Part shown: positions 34,469 through 43,256 of the stretch, one piece after another
How the letters are laid out: every line of letters starts with the position of its first letter
Numbering within the stretch: the stretch's first letter is position 1
Source: a bacterium
Lineage (GTDB): Bacteria; Desulfobacterota; Binatia; HRBIN30; CADEER01
Reading direction: 5' to 3'
NCBI GenBank assembly: GCA_030430165.1
Contig: JAUIGL010000011.1
Span: 1 to 64,000 of the forward strand
Length of the DNA: 64,000 nt
Translations under genes and position numbers: made by a program
Notes under the pieces: model-generated
What the model saw: the letters and a program-made list of their open reading frames with translations, nothing else
What the model was told of the DNA's origin: nothing
Database searches by the model: none

Positions 34469-34475
34469 GCAGGGC

Positions 34476-35825
34476 TCAGCTCGATCCGCGGAGGCTGCGG
34501 GTCGCGTAGTAGCCGCCGGTTGCGGCCGCGGCGATGCCGAGCATCCACAGGATCACCGTCGGAAACTGCGAACCGCCGATCTCGATCGTCGTCGACGAGC
34601 GTACGGCGAAGTACACCATCCAGGCAGCCATCGCCGCGTAGATGGTGGCGCCGGCGCGAGCGGCGATGCTCGGCGGCTCGCCGGGGCGCCATCGGCTCGA
34701 GCGGAACAGCGAGAGGACGGTTGCGGCGGAGACCAGAGCGAGAATCGATCCGACGTTGTTCAGCATCTCGCGGAAGCCGGAGAAGAAGACGAGCACGATC
34801 GCCAGCCCGCTCTGCAGGACCACCGACCCGGTCGGGGGATGGCCGGCGCGCGCCGCCAGCACGGCGGGCAGAACGCCGTCGCCCGCCATCGCTGCGTACA
34901 CGCGCGGACCGATCAGTGTCATCGCGCTGATTGCGGAGAGCAGGGCGACGATGACCACCACCGACATGACCGTCGCGGCGCTCTCGCCGAGCAGGTTCTG
35001 CATGACGAGGTGGGCCAGGGTGATTCGGTCGGTGTCTCCGTTGATCCAGCCGGTCATGTCCGCAGTCGTCAGATTGGTGACGAATACCCAGTTGACCAGT
35101 AGATAGATGACCACGACCAGGCTGCAGCCGATCAGCATCGCCCGCGGGACGTCGCGGCGCGGGTCCTCGAACTCTTCCGAAGCGTACACCGCGGCATTCC
35201 ATCCCGCGTAGCAGAAGGTGATGTAGATCAAGGAGGTGAAGAATGGGACGACGGGGAATCCCGCGTCGGCCGCGCCCGCCGGTGCCGGCGGCAGTGCGTT
35301 GGTGCCGAACACCAGGCCGATCAGGATGAACAGCGCGATCAGGACCCCCTTGGTGGCCGCCAACCAATCCTGGGTGCGTTTCGACGCTTCCAGGTCGATC
35401 GCGTGCGCAGCGGCGACCATCGCGATCAGCGATGCCGCGACCAGCCGGGCATCGACGCTGCCGAGCACGGTCTGGGCAAAGGCGCCGGCCGCCAGGGCTG
35501 CCAGAGCGACTGGGACCGAGAAGCCGACCAGCAGGGAGGTCCACCCGGCGAGGTAGCCGAGCGCGGGATGAAGCAGCTCGGACAAGTAGCGGTACTCGCC
35601 GCCCGAGCGCGGCACCTGGCGGGCGAGCGCGGCGTACGCGGTCGCCCCGGCCAGCGCGATGACTCCGCCGAGCAGCCAGTCGAGAAGGATCTGGCGCGGT
35701 GTCAGGTCGAGAGCCATGAATCCCGCGGTCGTCAGAACCCCGGTTCCCACCATGTCGGCCAGGGTCAGCCCGACCCCCGACCAGAGACCGATTTTTCGCG
35801 TTGTCACGGCCCAGCCGCCTATCAC
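34476..35825 (-). CDS. APC-family amino-acid permease
   Basis: 449 residues with about 12 hydrophobic segments. The APC signature block is intact: GLWSGVGLTLADMVGTGVLTTAGFMA at the start (with the G-rich unwound helix 1), QVPRSGGEYRYLSELLHP near 70 and YITFCYAGWNAAVYASEEFEDPRRDVPRAML near 200. It imports an amino acid or related amine with H+ or by exchange; the substrate cannot be read. A GTG six codons in (VTTRKIGL) is an alternative start. It converges on the phospholipase D gene with a 7-bp gap. Confidence 0.92.
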   Translation of the reverse strand: MIGGWAVTTRKIGLWSGVGLTLADMVGTGVLTTAGFMALDLTPRQILLDWLLGGVIALAGATAYAALARQVPRSGGEYRYLSELLHPALGYLAGWTSLLVGFSVPVALAALAAGAFAQTVLGSVDARLVAASLIAMVAAAHAIDLEASKRTQDWLAATKGVLIALFILIGLVFGTNALPPAPAGAADAGFPVVPFFTSLIYITFCYAGWNAAVYASEEFEDPRRDVPRAMLIGCSLVVVIYLLVNWVFVTNLTTADMTGWINGDTDRITLAHLVMQNLLGESAATVMSVVVIVALLSAISAMTLIGPRVYAAMAGDGVLPAVLAARAGHPPTGSVVLQSGLAIVLVFFSGFREMLNNVGSILALVSAATVLSLFRSSRWRPGEPPSIAARAGATIYAAMAAWMVYFAVRSSTTIEIGGSQFPTVILWMLGIAAAATGGYYATRSLRGSS

Positions 35826-35991
35826 GAAGCTCGTGCGCTTGCACCTTCGCGGCGGCGCGCCGCGCGGACCGAGCGCTCGTCGCTTTGCGCTGTGGGAAGC
35901 TGCTGGGATATGCAGGATGGGTTTACTGGACGGCCGCTCGGGTGAGCTCGATTCGCCGGGGATCGGTCACCGAGAAGAAGGGGAGTGATTC

Positions 35992-36876
35992 GTGAAACTC
36001 TTTGGGCTCCGTTTACGACTGACGACGATGGTGGTGCTGGCTGGCCTCGCCTGCGCTGGCGCGCCGGGGTTTGCCGAGGAGGAGACACCGGTCGCTCCCG
36101 TCGACCTGCGCGCCGCCGAACGCAGCGTGTTCTCTCAGTTTGGCGAAGATGGCGTGATCGAGAAGATATTCGAGATCATCGAGCCCGGACCCAAGTTCGC
36201 GGTCGAGTTCGGCGCGCACGACGGCGTCACCAACAGCAACATGCGCAACCTGGTCGTCAACCACGGTTGGAGCAGCTTTCAGATCGAGGGCGATCCGAAA
36301 CGGGCGGCGGCGCTCGCCAAAGCCTACGAGGACTACCCGGGCACCAAGACCCTGCAGGCGTGGGTGTGGCCCGGCAACATCGAAATCCTCTTCGAAGAGA
36401 ACGGGGTGCCCAAGGACCTCGACCTGCTGGTCATCGACATCGACAGCAACGACTACTACGTGTGGCGCGCCATCCGCGACTACCGGCCAAAGGTCGTGAT
36501 GATCGAGACCAACCGCCACTTCCCTCCGCCGCAGCTGATGGTGATCGATTTCCATCCGATGAACTACTGGGACGGAACCTACTACACCGGGGCGAGCCTG
36601 CAGTCGATGTACAACCTCGCCAAGAAGAAGGGCTACGAGCTCATCTACCAGCTGAGGGTCGGACCCAACACGGTTTGGGTCGACAAGAAGTACTACTCGC
36701 GCTTCGGCATCAAGGACAATTCACCGGAGGCGATCTACAAGCCTTATCCAAAGCTCAAGAAGGAGCACCGGGAGAAAATCACCTGGGGTCGCAACGGCGT
36801 GCCATGGCCCGAGAACAAGCAATACCTGACCTGGGAGGACCTGAAGATCGAGAAGAAGTTTCTTTTCGATCGGTAG
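35992..36876 (+). CDS. Exported FkbM-like methyltransferase-fold protein
   Basis: 294 residues. A signal peptide (LTTMVVLAGLACAGAPGFAEE) precedes SQFGEDGVIEKIFEII, the Rossmann motif FAVEFGAHDGVTNSNMRNL near 68, FQIEGDP and LDLLVIDIDSNDYYVWRAI near 145, a layout typical of the FkbM-like group. Presence of a signal peptide is odd for an S-adenosylmethionine enzyme, since the cofactor is cytoplasmic; either it is a degenerate fold with another role or the predicted signal is a membrane anchor. GTG at 35992 with GGGGAG upstream. Confidence 0.75.
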   Translation: MKLFGLRLRLTTMVVLAGLACAGAPGFAEEETPVAPVDLRAAERSVFSQFGEDGVIEKIFEIIEPGPKFAVEFGAHDGVTNSNMRNLVVNHGWSSFQIEGDPKRAAALAKAYEDYPGTKTLQAWVWPGNIEILFEENGVPKDLDLLVIDIDSNDYYVWRAIRDYRPKVVMIETNRHFPPPQLMVIDFHPMNYWDGTYYTGASLQSMYNLAKKKGYELIYQLRVGPNTVWVDKKYYSRFGIKDNSPEAIYKPYPKLKKEHREKITWGRNGVPWPENKQYLTWEDLKIEKKFLFDR

Positions 36877-36925
36877 GCGCTGGGATCTGGAGGTGGTTGC
36901 TGGCTGACTCGGTTGGTCCGCCTCG

Positions 36926-37342
36926 ATGATGCCCCGATCGCTGGTGGTGGCGCTCAGCGTTACCGACATCGCGTTCCTGACCTACTGGAGCGTGGCCGCT
37001 CTGGCCCAGCTCGGCGTCGTCGAGGTGCCGCCCGAGTGGATGTACGCCGACTACGACCAGCCTCGAGTGGTGGCGTGGAACTGGTCGTTCTTTCCGCTCG
37101 ACATCGCCTTCTCGATCTTCGGTCTGCGATCGGTGGCGGCGGCGCGAGCTGGCGACGCGCGGTGGCGGCCGTATGCCCTGGTGTCGCTGGTGCTGACGAT
37201 GACCGCAGGCGGAATGGCGGTGACCTACTGGGCCCTGCTCGGCGAGATCGATCCCTTCTGGTTCCTATCCAACCTCGCCCTGGTGATCTGGCCGCTCTTC
37301 TTCATCGGTCCCCTGCTTTCTCCATCCATCGCCGAAAACTGA
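36926..37342 (+). CDS. DUF5360 (YvaD-like) membrane protein
   Basis: 138 residues with four hydrophobic segments. The conserved block YADYDQPRVVAWNWSFFPLDIAFSIFGL is that of the YvaD-like DUF5360 proteins. Function unknown in the family. It begins 50 bp after the FkbM-like gene on the same strand. Confidence 0.8.
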   Translation: MMPRSLVVALSVTDIAFLTYWSVAALAQLGVVEVPPEWMYADYDQPRVVAWNWSFFPLDIAFSIFGLRSVAAARAGDARWRPYALVSLVLTMTAGGMAVTYWALLGEIDPFWFLSNLALVIWPLFFIGPLLSPSIAEN

Positions 37343-37356
37343 GCCATCCGGTAACC

Positions 37357-37394
37357 GCAACCCATCAGCGCAGATCAGCGTTCATCTGCGGCTA
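37357..37394. repeat. CAGATCAGCG-type half element
   Basis: CAACCCATCAGCGCAGATCAGCGTTCATCTGCGGCTAG, a single arm of the inverted CAGATTACG family. It is in the 71-bp gap between the convergent DUF5360 and methyltransferase genes. Confidence 0.55.
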
Positions 37395-37413
37395 GCCGTG
37401 CTGTAGTCGGCCC

Positions 37414-38166
37414 TCACTGAGCCGGCTTGCGAAAGCGATAGATGAAGCGATCCGTCTTGCCGCGGATCGAAGGGTCGAAGACGTTCTTGGTGCGGTCGTC
37501 CTCGGGATGGCTCAGCAGATCGCTTTCGGCCTCGAGTACGAAGCCGGCGTCGACCAGCTCCTGCTTGACGATGCTGGCGTCGACACGGTGGATCGACTTG
37601 ACGTCGCGGTCTTTCGATCCCGCCTCGGCGTGGTGGTCGACGACCCCGAACACGCCGCCCGGTTTGAGGGCGCGGAGGATCCCTGCGTTCATCTTCGGCC
37701 GGTCGACTTTTTGCCAGTAGGTGTCGTGGTAGAAGAGCACCATGATCGCCGCGTCCAGCGAATCGTCGGGAAGGCCGAGATCCTCGAGCTCGCGGTCGAG
37801 TCGCACGCAACGCTCGACGCCGAGCTTGTCGATCAGGGCTGCGCTCGCTGCGTCGGCAAAGCGCTTGCGGACGAACTCGTTGTTCTGGAGATAGACCTTC
37901 CCCGATTCGCCGACTGCACCGCAGAGAATCTCCGTGTAGTAGCCGCGCCCCGCCATCAGGTCGACGACAGCCATTCCGGGCTCGATGCCGAGGAATGCGA
38001 GAACCTCGTCTGGCTTGCGATCGGTGTCGCGCGCGCGGTCCTCATCGGTGCGGGCGGGGTTGGCGACGGCGGCGGCGAGATGCGCCGGCGGAGCATCGGC
38101 GGCGAGGGCCGGGACTGTGGCGACTGCGAGTGGGAGGGCGATGGTTGCTACGAGTCGTGGGTTCAT
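37414..38166 (-). CDS. Class I methyltransferase-fold protein with signal peptide
   Basis: 250 residues. The signal peptide MNPRLVATIALPLAVATVPALA is followed by the AdoMet motif VVDLMAGRGYYTEIL near 79 and VMVLFYHDTYW-like and GGVFGVVDHHAEAGSKD segments; the final CYRFRKP-like strand closes the fold. A group of such exported methyltransferase-like proteins is known in proteobacteria, but its reaction is not. The long frame upstream of 38166 is non-coding. It lies 1.2 kb from another exported methyltransferase-fold protein, and the two may be related in job. Confidence 0.8.
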   Translation of the reverse strand: MNPRLVATIALPLAVATVPALAADAPPAHLAAAVANPARTDEDRARDTDRKPDEVLAFLGIEPGMAVVDLMAGRGYYTEILCGAVGESGKVYLQNNEFVRKRFADAASAALIDKLGVERCVRLDRELEDLGLPDDSLDAAIMVLFYHDTYWQKVDRPKMNAGILRALKPGGVFGVVDHHAEAGSKDRDVKSIHRVDASIVKQELVDAGFVLEAESDLLSHPEDDRTKNVFDPSIRGKTDRFIYRFRKPAQ

Positions 38167-38254
38167 ACCAGCGACTGTACAGACCCAGTGTGGCCGCGTC
38201 CAAAGTGTCGCCCATTGGCTTGCAATACGTCTCGCGCTGCCGATGATCAGGCAC

Positions 38255-39067
38255 ATGAGTGGTCTGCAGCGCCTGCTTTCGCGGCTCGAGTTGAACAGTC
38301 CGGAGCCCGATGTCTTCGTCGGTGGCGCAGGGATGGGCAGCGCGACCGTCGGTGACCGCCTGTTTGGCGGTATGGTCGCGGCGCAGGCAGTGCGGGCGGC
38401 GCAGCGCAGTGTCGAAGCCAAGTCGCTGCACGCGCTGCACGCGTTGTTCCTGCGGCCCGGCCGCGCCGGAGTCGACATTCGCTTCGAGGTCACGCGAACC
38501 AAAGAGGGCAGGAACTATCATGTTCGGTCGGTTGCGGCGTACCAGGACGACGAACCGATCTTTCAGTGCGAGGCCAGCTTCAGCAGCGAGTCGGACGGTG
38601 TTCACCACCAGGATCCGATGCCGGAGGCGCCGGATCCGGAGCACTGCAGCAACCGCGACGAGCTGCGCGGACGCGAGGGGTGGCGCGATTTGCCGCTCGA
38701 TATCCGAGTCTGTGACCCGCTCACCGGATCAGAGCCCTTGCCGCCGAGCCAACGCCTGTGGATCCGCAGCAACGGCGAGTTGCCCGACGATGCGGAGCTG
38801 CAGCGGGCGTTGCTGGTGTACGCCAGCGACCGCTCCCTGCTGGACACCGCCTGGCGTCCGCACGCGGCAAGCGGCTTCCTGCACGGCGCCAGTCTCGACC
38901 ACAGCGTTTGGCTCCACGCTCCGGCTCGGCTCGACGAGTGGAACCTGTACGTGATGCATAGCCCGGTGGCGGCGGCGGGCCGGGGCCTGTCCGTCGGCGC
39001 GATCTACCATCATTCCGGGGTGCGCGTCGCGAGCGTAGCGCAGGAGGGGGTCTTGCGGTTTTCCTGA
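38255..39067 (+). CDS. Acyl-CoA thioesterase II (TesB-like)
   Basis: 270 residues. The start MSGLQRLLSRLELN, then RLFGGMVAAQAVRAAQRSV, LHALHALFLRPGRAGVDIRFEV, GRNYHVRSVAAYQ and the second hot-dog LDHSVWLHAPARLDEWNLYVMHSPVAAAGRGLSVGAIY are TesB signatures (Asp/Gln/Thr-type active site). It hydrolyses medium or long acyl-CoA. The ATG at 38255 fits family starts better than the one at 38243. It converges on the TetR gene at 39095. Confidence 0.92.
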   Translation: MSGLQRLLSRLELNSPEPDVFVGGAGMGSATVGDRLFGGMVAAQAVRAAQRSVEAKSLHALHALFLRPGRAGVDIRFEVTRTKEGRNYHVRSVAAYQDDEPIFQCEASFSSESDGVHHQDPMPEAPDPEHCSNRDELRGREGWRDLPLDIRVCDPLTGSEPLPPSQRLWIRSNGELPDDAELQRALLVYASDRSLLDTAWRPHAASGFLHGASLDHSVWLHAPARLDEWNLYVMHSPVAAAGRGLSVGAIYHHSGVRVASVAQEGVLRFS

Positions 39068-39094
39068 CGTGCGACTGTTCCGCCTCCAACCGAT

Positions 39095-39730
39095 TCAGCG
39101 GGCCCTGCGGACGGCCGCCGTCTGGGTGCGCTGCAGGCCCTCGAAGAGTGCCCTCGAGGCGCGCTTTGCGTCGGCCACCGCGGCTTTGCTTCTTCCCGAG
39201 AGAATGGCTCGATGCACGAGCCAGGTGGTTGCCGCGAGAATCGCTTTGACGTGAACCCGGGCTGGGCTCGCGCCCAGCCGCTCGCGATACCATGCCTGGA
39301 TTGCGCGCGCCGCCCGATCCATGGCGCGGTCGACGGTGGCGAAGGCCGGCGAGCTGGGGTTGGCCGACTCGGTGTAGAGAAGCTGAGCCAGGCGGTGGTT
39401 GGCGAGAATCGCGTCGATGGCCTGGTCGACGATGTCGGGCGGCCAGTCACCGTGGCCGCGCGCCGGCAGTTGCGCCAGGGCGCGTTCGATGTGCTCGTTG
39501 ATCGCGTGCTGGTAGAGATGGTCGAGCAGCGCCGGTTTGTCCTCGAAGCAGCGGTAGAAGGTTTGTCGACCGACGTCGGCACGGGCGCAGATCTCGCTGA
39601 TCGAAACCCCGCTGGTGCCGCGCTCGATGAAGAGGTCGACCGCCGCATCGAGGATGATGCTGCGCTGCGCCGCCGCACCCGGGCGCTTCTTCGAGCGCCC
39701 GTCGGCTTGCTGTGTCGACCTCGCGGTCAT
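39095..39730 (-). CDS. TetR-family repressor
   Basis: 211 residues. HTH with ILDAAVDLFIERGTSGVSISEICARADVGRQTFYRCFEDKPALLDHLY near 26-73. It is 16 bp downstream of the flavoprotein gene on the same strand; a TAATCAT-N10-ATGATTA inverted repeat at 41159-41182 in front of that gene is a fair operator candidate, giving an autoregulated operon. Confidence 0.92.
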   Translation of the reverse strand: MTARSTQQADGRSKKRPGAAAQRSIILDAAVDLFIERGTSGVSISEICARADVGRQTFYRCFEDKPALLDHLYQHAINEHIERALAQLPARGHGDWPPDIVDQAIDAILANHRLAQLLYTESANPSSPAFATVDRAMDRAARAIQAWYRERLGASPARVHVKAILAATTWLVHRAILSGRSKAAVADAKRASRALFEGLQRTQTAAVRRAR

Positions 39731-39746
39731 CGTCGGAGTATTCGGG

Positions 39747-41144
39747 TCAGGTCCCGGCCGGGTACTTGGCGAGGATCTTGTCGCTGGCGGCGATCGCCGC
39801 GTGGGCCGAGCCGTAGACGCCCATGATCTTGGCCGCGCTGGTGCGCTCGCCGACCAGGTAGAGCCCCTCGATTCCCTCGGCCTCGACGTCGACCAGCGCG
39901 CGGCCGACGTTGCCGGGGGTTTCCATCACCGTCGCCGGCCCGAACGATTGCACCTTCCACAAGGCGTTCTCGGCGACACCGGGAAACAGCTCGGCGACAT
40001 CGCCCTCCCAGGCCGCGAACAGCTCGCGCAGGGCGATCTTGTGCGAAGCTTTGCGCATCTCGAAGATGTTGGGTTTCTCCCACCAGCCGATCTGCATCCA
40101 GAGAGATACCTCGTAGCGCTCTTGATCGTCGAAGTAGCGCAGCGAGCTGGCGCACCACGGATGGCCGCTCACGGGACCTTTCTGCACCCAGCGGATACCG
40201 CTGTCGTCCCAGACGTCCTCGCGATCGAGTGCGTAGGTGAGAGTCAGCAGGTTGAGAGTCTTGCGATGCAGTCGCTCGATGCGGTCGCGGTACCACGGTG
40301 AGAGGTCGTCTTCAGAAATGATGTTGAAGATGTCCCAGATGGCGACCGCACTGGCCACCACCGGAGCTTCGATGAGCTCGGTGTCGGCGAGTTGAGTCGG
40401 CACGGCCCGCTCGCCGCCGGTCTCGACCTCGACGCCGCGCACCCGCCCGTTGTCGATGACGACGTGCGAAACCGCGGCGTTGGTGCGAATCTCTCCGCCG
40501 TTCTCGCGGATCGCCTCGATCAGTCCGGTGGCGATCGCGCCGCTGCCGCCTTTCACCCAGTAGGATTGGCTGGGCATGAAGCCGTTGGCGTCGACCTGCT
40601 TCTTGACGCTGTAGAACAGCGAGCCCGCCGAGTAGTCGTGCGCCTCGGGGAGCGTCCCCCCGAACAGCCAGCCGAGGTAGTCGAAGAAGTCGATGATGTC
40701 CTGGTTGTCGGTATTGTCGGCGATGAACTTCTTGATCGAGATCGCGTCGAGGTCTTCGAGTTGGTCGTAGCTCGAGTCGACCGTCGTGCCCTTGTAGATT
40801 CGCAGAAACTCGTCCATCGATCGCTGCAGCATCGGGTCGAGATCGCGCCATTCGCCGTTCATGTGGATCGCGCCCGAATTGGTCCACTCGCAGACGTTCT
40901 CCGGCATCGTCTTGCCGATGCGGCGGTAGATCTCGTCCTGCGATCCGGAGAGGATCAACCCCTTGATCCCGTTGTCGACCGCCGCCCCGCCGATCTTGCC
41001 GCTGGCGGCGCGTCCGCCGAGCGCATTCTCGCCGCCGCGCTCGAGAACCAGAACCTTCTTGCCGGCGTGCGCCAGAAGCGCCGCCAGATTGAGCCCGCCC
41101 ATGCCGCCGCCGACGACGATGACGTCGTATCGTTGATTGTCCAT
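39747..41144 (-). CDS. FAD-dependent oxidoreductase of the phytoene-desaturase/CrtI-like class
   Basis: 465 residues. The Rossmann start YDVIVVGGGMGGLNLAALLAHAGKKVLVLER and the C-terminal FAD motif GLYLVGERTSAAKIMGVYGSAHAAIAA are clear; GGSGAIATGLIEAIRENGGEI is the usual middle block. Substrate and reaction (desaturase, isomerase or prolycopene-like) cannot be read; no carotenoid gene is nearby. ATG 41144 with AGGGAGGT upstream. The first gene of an operon with the TetR gene. Confidence 0.88.
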   Translation of the reverse strand: MDNQRYDVIVVGGGMGGLNLAALLAHAGKKVLVLERGGENALGGRAASGKIGGAAVDNGIKGLILSGSQDEIYRRIGKTMPENVCEWTNSGAIHMNGEWRDLDPMLQRSMDEFLRIYKGTTVDSSYDQLEDLDAISIKKFIADNTDNQDIIDFFDYLGWLFGGTLPEAHDYSAGSLFYSVKKQVDANGFMPSQSYWVKGGSGAIATGLIEAIRENGGEIRTNAAVSHVVIDNGRVRGVEVETGGERAVPTQLADTELIEAPVVASAVAIWDIFNIISEDDLSPWYRDRIERLHRKTLNLLTLTYALDREDVWDDSGIRWVQKGPVSGHPWCASSLRYFDDQERYEVSLWMQIGWWEKPNIFEMRKASHKIALRELFAAWEGDVAELFPGVAENALWKVQSFGPATVMETPGNVGRALVDVEAEGIEGLYLVGERTSAAKIMGVYGSAHAAIAASDKILAKYPAGT

Positions 41145-41158
41145 CTCGGGACCTCCCT

Positions 41159-41182
41159 TAATCATTCGTAGCTGTATGATTA
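41159..41182. promoter_or_regulatory. Candidate operator TAATCAT-N10-ATGATTA
   Basis: 7-bp inverted half-sites (41159-41165 and 41176-41182) with a 10-bp centre, 15 bp upstream of the flavoprotein ATG and AT-rich in a GC-rich region, so it probably overlaps promoter elements. Likely bound by the TetR product of the operon. Confidence 0.6.
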
Positions 41183-41242
41183 TTCAGAACACGGACACCC
41201 GCCGCGGTCAAGCGCGGAAGTCATGATCCCCTCTCCCTACGA

Positions 41243-41469
41243 GGCTGTCGATTTTCTCGAAAGAAACGCGCGAAGCGCGCACAGAATCCCTCTCCCGCAT
41301 TGCCGGCGGGAGAGGATTAAAGGTGAGGGGACCGAAAGGAAAGGCGTCGCTAGCCGATGCGGTACAACGGTTTGCGTACCGCGGCCATTTGATACGCCCT
41401 CACCCTGGCCCTCTCCCCGAGGGAGAGGGGATCACAGGCGGTTCGGCGGTCACCGGAGAAAATCGACAC
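41243..41469. repeat. TGTCGATTTTCTC repeat element, copy with both ends
   Basis: GCTGTCGATTTTCTC at 41245 faces GGAGAAAATCGACAC at 41455-41469. Inside: CGCGCGAAGCGCGC stem, CTCTCCCGC-ATTGCCG-GCGGGAGAG hairpin, GGCGTCGCTAGCCGATGCGGTAC and the palindrome CCCTCTCCCCGAGGGAGAGGG. It matches about 160 bp of the copies at 26755 and in 60929-61378. The 541-bp gap 41145-41685 otherwise holds only the operator and short unassigned sequence. Confidence 0.7.
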
Positions 41470-41685
41470 ACTCCTACGGGAGACGGTTAGGGAGAGGGCG
41501 AATCAGACGGTGCGCAAGCGTGCATTGAGCGCGCAGCGTCCGAGCCTCGTTGAAGGAATGTCCCCCTCCGAGACTCCCTCTCCGCAATCCAGTCGTCGAA
41601 GCCGATCGGTGGCAAACACCGCGCGGGGTTTGGTAACGATCGGGTGCGCTGCCGAGCGCGATTCCCAGGTGGAGTGGTATTCGCA

Positions 41686-43248
41686 ATGAATCAGGCGCGG
41701 GCCGGTGGTTTCGAGTCGGATGCGAGCCGGGGTGGTGGCTGGTCGACCAGCGCCGCCTTCTGGGTTGCGGCCTTGGTCGCGCTCAAGATCCTTCTCCACT
41801 TCGCCACCAACGGAAACTACGGATACTTCCGCGACGAGCTCTACTACATCGCCTGCAGTGAGCGCCTCGCCTGGGGCTACGTCGACCATCCGCCGTTGTC
41901 GATCGCGGTCCTGGCGGCGGCGCGCGCGCTGCTCGGCGATTCGATCTTCGCGATCCGACTGGTGGCCGTGCTCGCCGGTGCTGCCGCCGTGTATCTCGCC
42001 GCACTTCTGGCGCGAGAGCTCGGCGGCGGCGGCTTTGCGCAGAGCTTCGCCGCGCTGACCGTCTTGTTCATGCCCTTCGCGCTCGGGGTGTCGACGATGT
42101 ACTCGATGAACGCATTGGAGCCGGCGGTGTGGCTGTGCGCGGCGCTGGTTGCGGTGCGGGTGGTCCGCACCCGTGACCCGCGCGGTTGGGTTCTGTTCGG
42201 CGCAGTCATCGGAGTGGGGCTGCTCAACAAGATCACGGTCGCCATGTTCGGGCTCGGAATCGTCGCCGGTCTCGTGCTCAGCGAACGCCGCCGCGACCTG
42301 TGGAGCCCTTGGATGTGGCTCGGCGGGGCGGTCGCCGTTCTCCTCTTCCTACCGCATGTCTACTGGCAGGTGGCCAACGGCTTGCCGACGCTCGAGTTCA
42401 TGCAGCGGGCGGCGGCGCACAAGATCGTCGCGATGTCGGTTGGCCAGTTCCTCTCGGCCCAGGCGCTCTATGCCGGACCTTTGGCGACGCCGGTCTGGAT
42501 CGCTGGCCTCGTATACCTGCTGGTCTCCGAACGCGTCCGTCCCTATCGCTTCCTCGCGCTCGCCTATCTGACCATGGTCCTGCTCACCTTCTTCCAGGGA
42601 GGAAAGGCCTACTACGTCGCCTCCGCCTATCCGATCCTGCTCGCGGCGGGCGCGGTGGCGATCGAGCAGTGGGCGCGACTGCCTCGACTGGGTTGGCTTC
42701 CAGTGGTGTCGGTAGTCGTGGTCGTTGTCGGTGGTCTGGCGACGCTGCCGATGGCGGTGCCGATCCTGTCGCCGCAATCGTACGTCGACTACACCCACCG
42801 CCTCGGCATGGTGCCGCCGCGCGAAGAGCGCGGCTACGTTGCCGAGTTGCCGCAGTTGTTCGCCGACCGGTTCGGCTGGCGCAATCTGGTGCGAACCGTC
42901 GCTCAGGTCAGGGATTCACTGCCTGCGCACGAACAGTCGGATCTAGCGATCTACGCCGGCAACTACGGCGAAGCAGGAGCGATCGATTTCTTCGGTCCGC
43001 GCCATGATCTGCCGCGCGCAGTCAGCGGCCACAACAACTACTGGCTGTGGGGCCCGGGCGCGATGCGGGGTGTGGTGATTGCCGTCGGTGTGCCACGAGA
43101 CCAACTACTCCAGGTGTTCGATGAGGTCACCCAGGCCGCGACGGTGGTTTCGCCGCACGCCCTCGAAACCAACTTGCCGGTGTTCGTCTGTCGCGGTGCC
43201 AAGTTTCCGCTGCCTGAGCTCTGGGACCGGGCCAAGCGTCTCGGCTGA
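41686..43248 (+). CDS. GT39-family membrane glycosyltransferase (ArnT/PMT-like)
   Basis: 520 residues, about 10-11 transmembrane helices. The first periplasmic loop has the catalytic FRDELYYIACSERLAWGYVDHPPLSIAVLAA (acidic D-E, then Y-x-D-H-P-P), the hallmark of GT39 transferases that use a polyprenyl-phosphate sugar. ATG at 41686 starts MNQARAGGFE. It transfers a sugar to lipid or protein on the periplasmic side; the acceptor is unknown. It is isolated in the operon map, 8.8 kb from the Alg1-like unit. Confidence 0.88.
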   Translation: MNQARAGGFESDASRGGGWSTSAAFWVAALVALKILLHFATNGNYGYFRDELYYIACSERLAWGYVDHPPLSIAVLAAARALLGDSIFAIRLVAVLAGAAAVYLAALLARELGGGGFAQSFAALTVLFMPFALGVSTMYSMNALEPAVWLCAALVAVRVVRTRDPRGWVLFGAVIGVGLLNKITVAMFGLGIVAGLVLSERRRDLWSPWMWLGGAVAVLLFLPHVYWQVANGLPTLEFMQRAAAHKIVAMSVGQFLSAQALYAGPLATPVWIAGLVYLLVSERVRPYRFLALAYLTMVLLTFFQGGKAYYVASAYPILLAAGAVAIEQWARLPRLGWLPVVSVVVVVVGGLATLPMAVPILSPQSYVDYTHRLGMVPPREERGYVAELPQLFADRFGWRNLVRTVAQVRDSLPAHEQSDLAIYAGNYGEAGAIDFFGPRHDLPRAVSGHNNYWLWGPGAMRGVVIAVGVPRDQLLQVFDEVTQAATVVSPHALETNLPVFVCRGAKFPLPELWDRAKRLG

Positions 43249-43256
43249 CTGATCTA

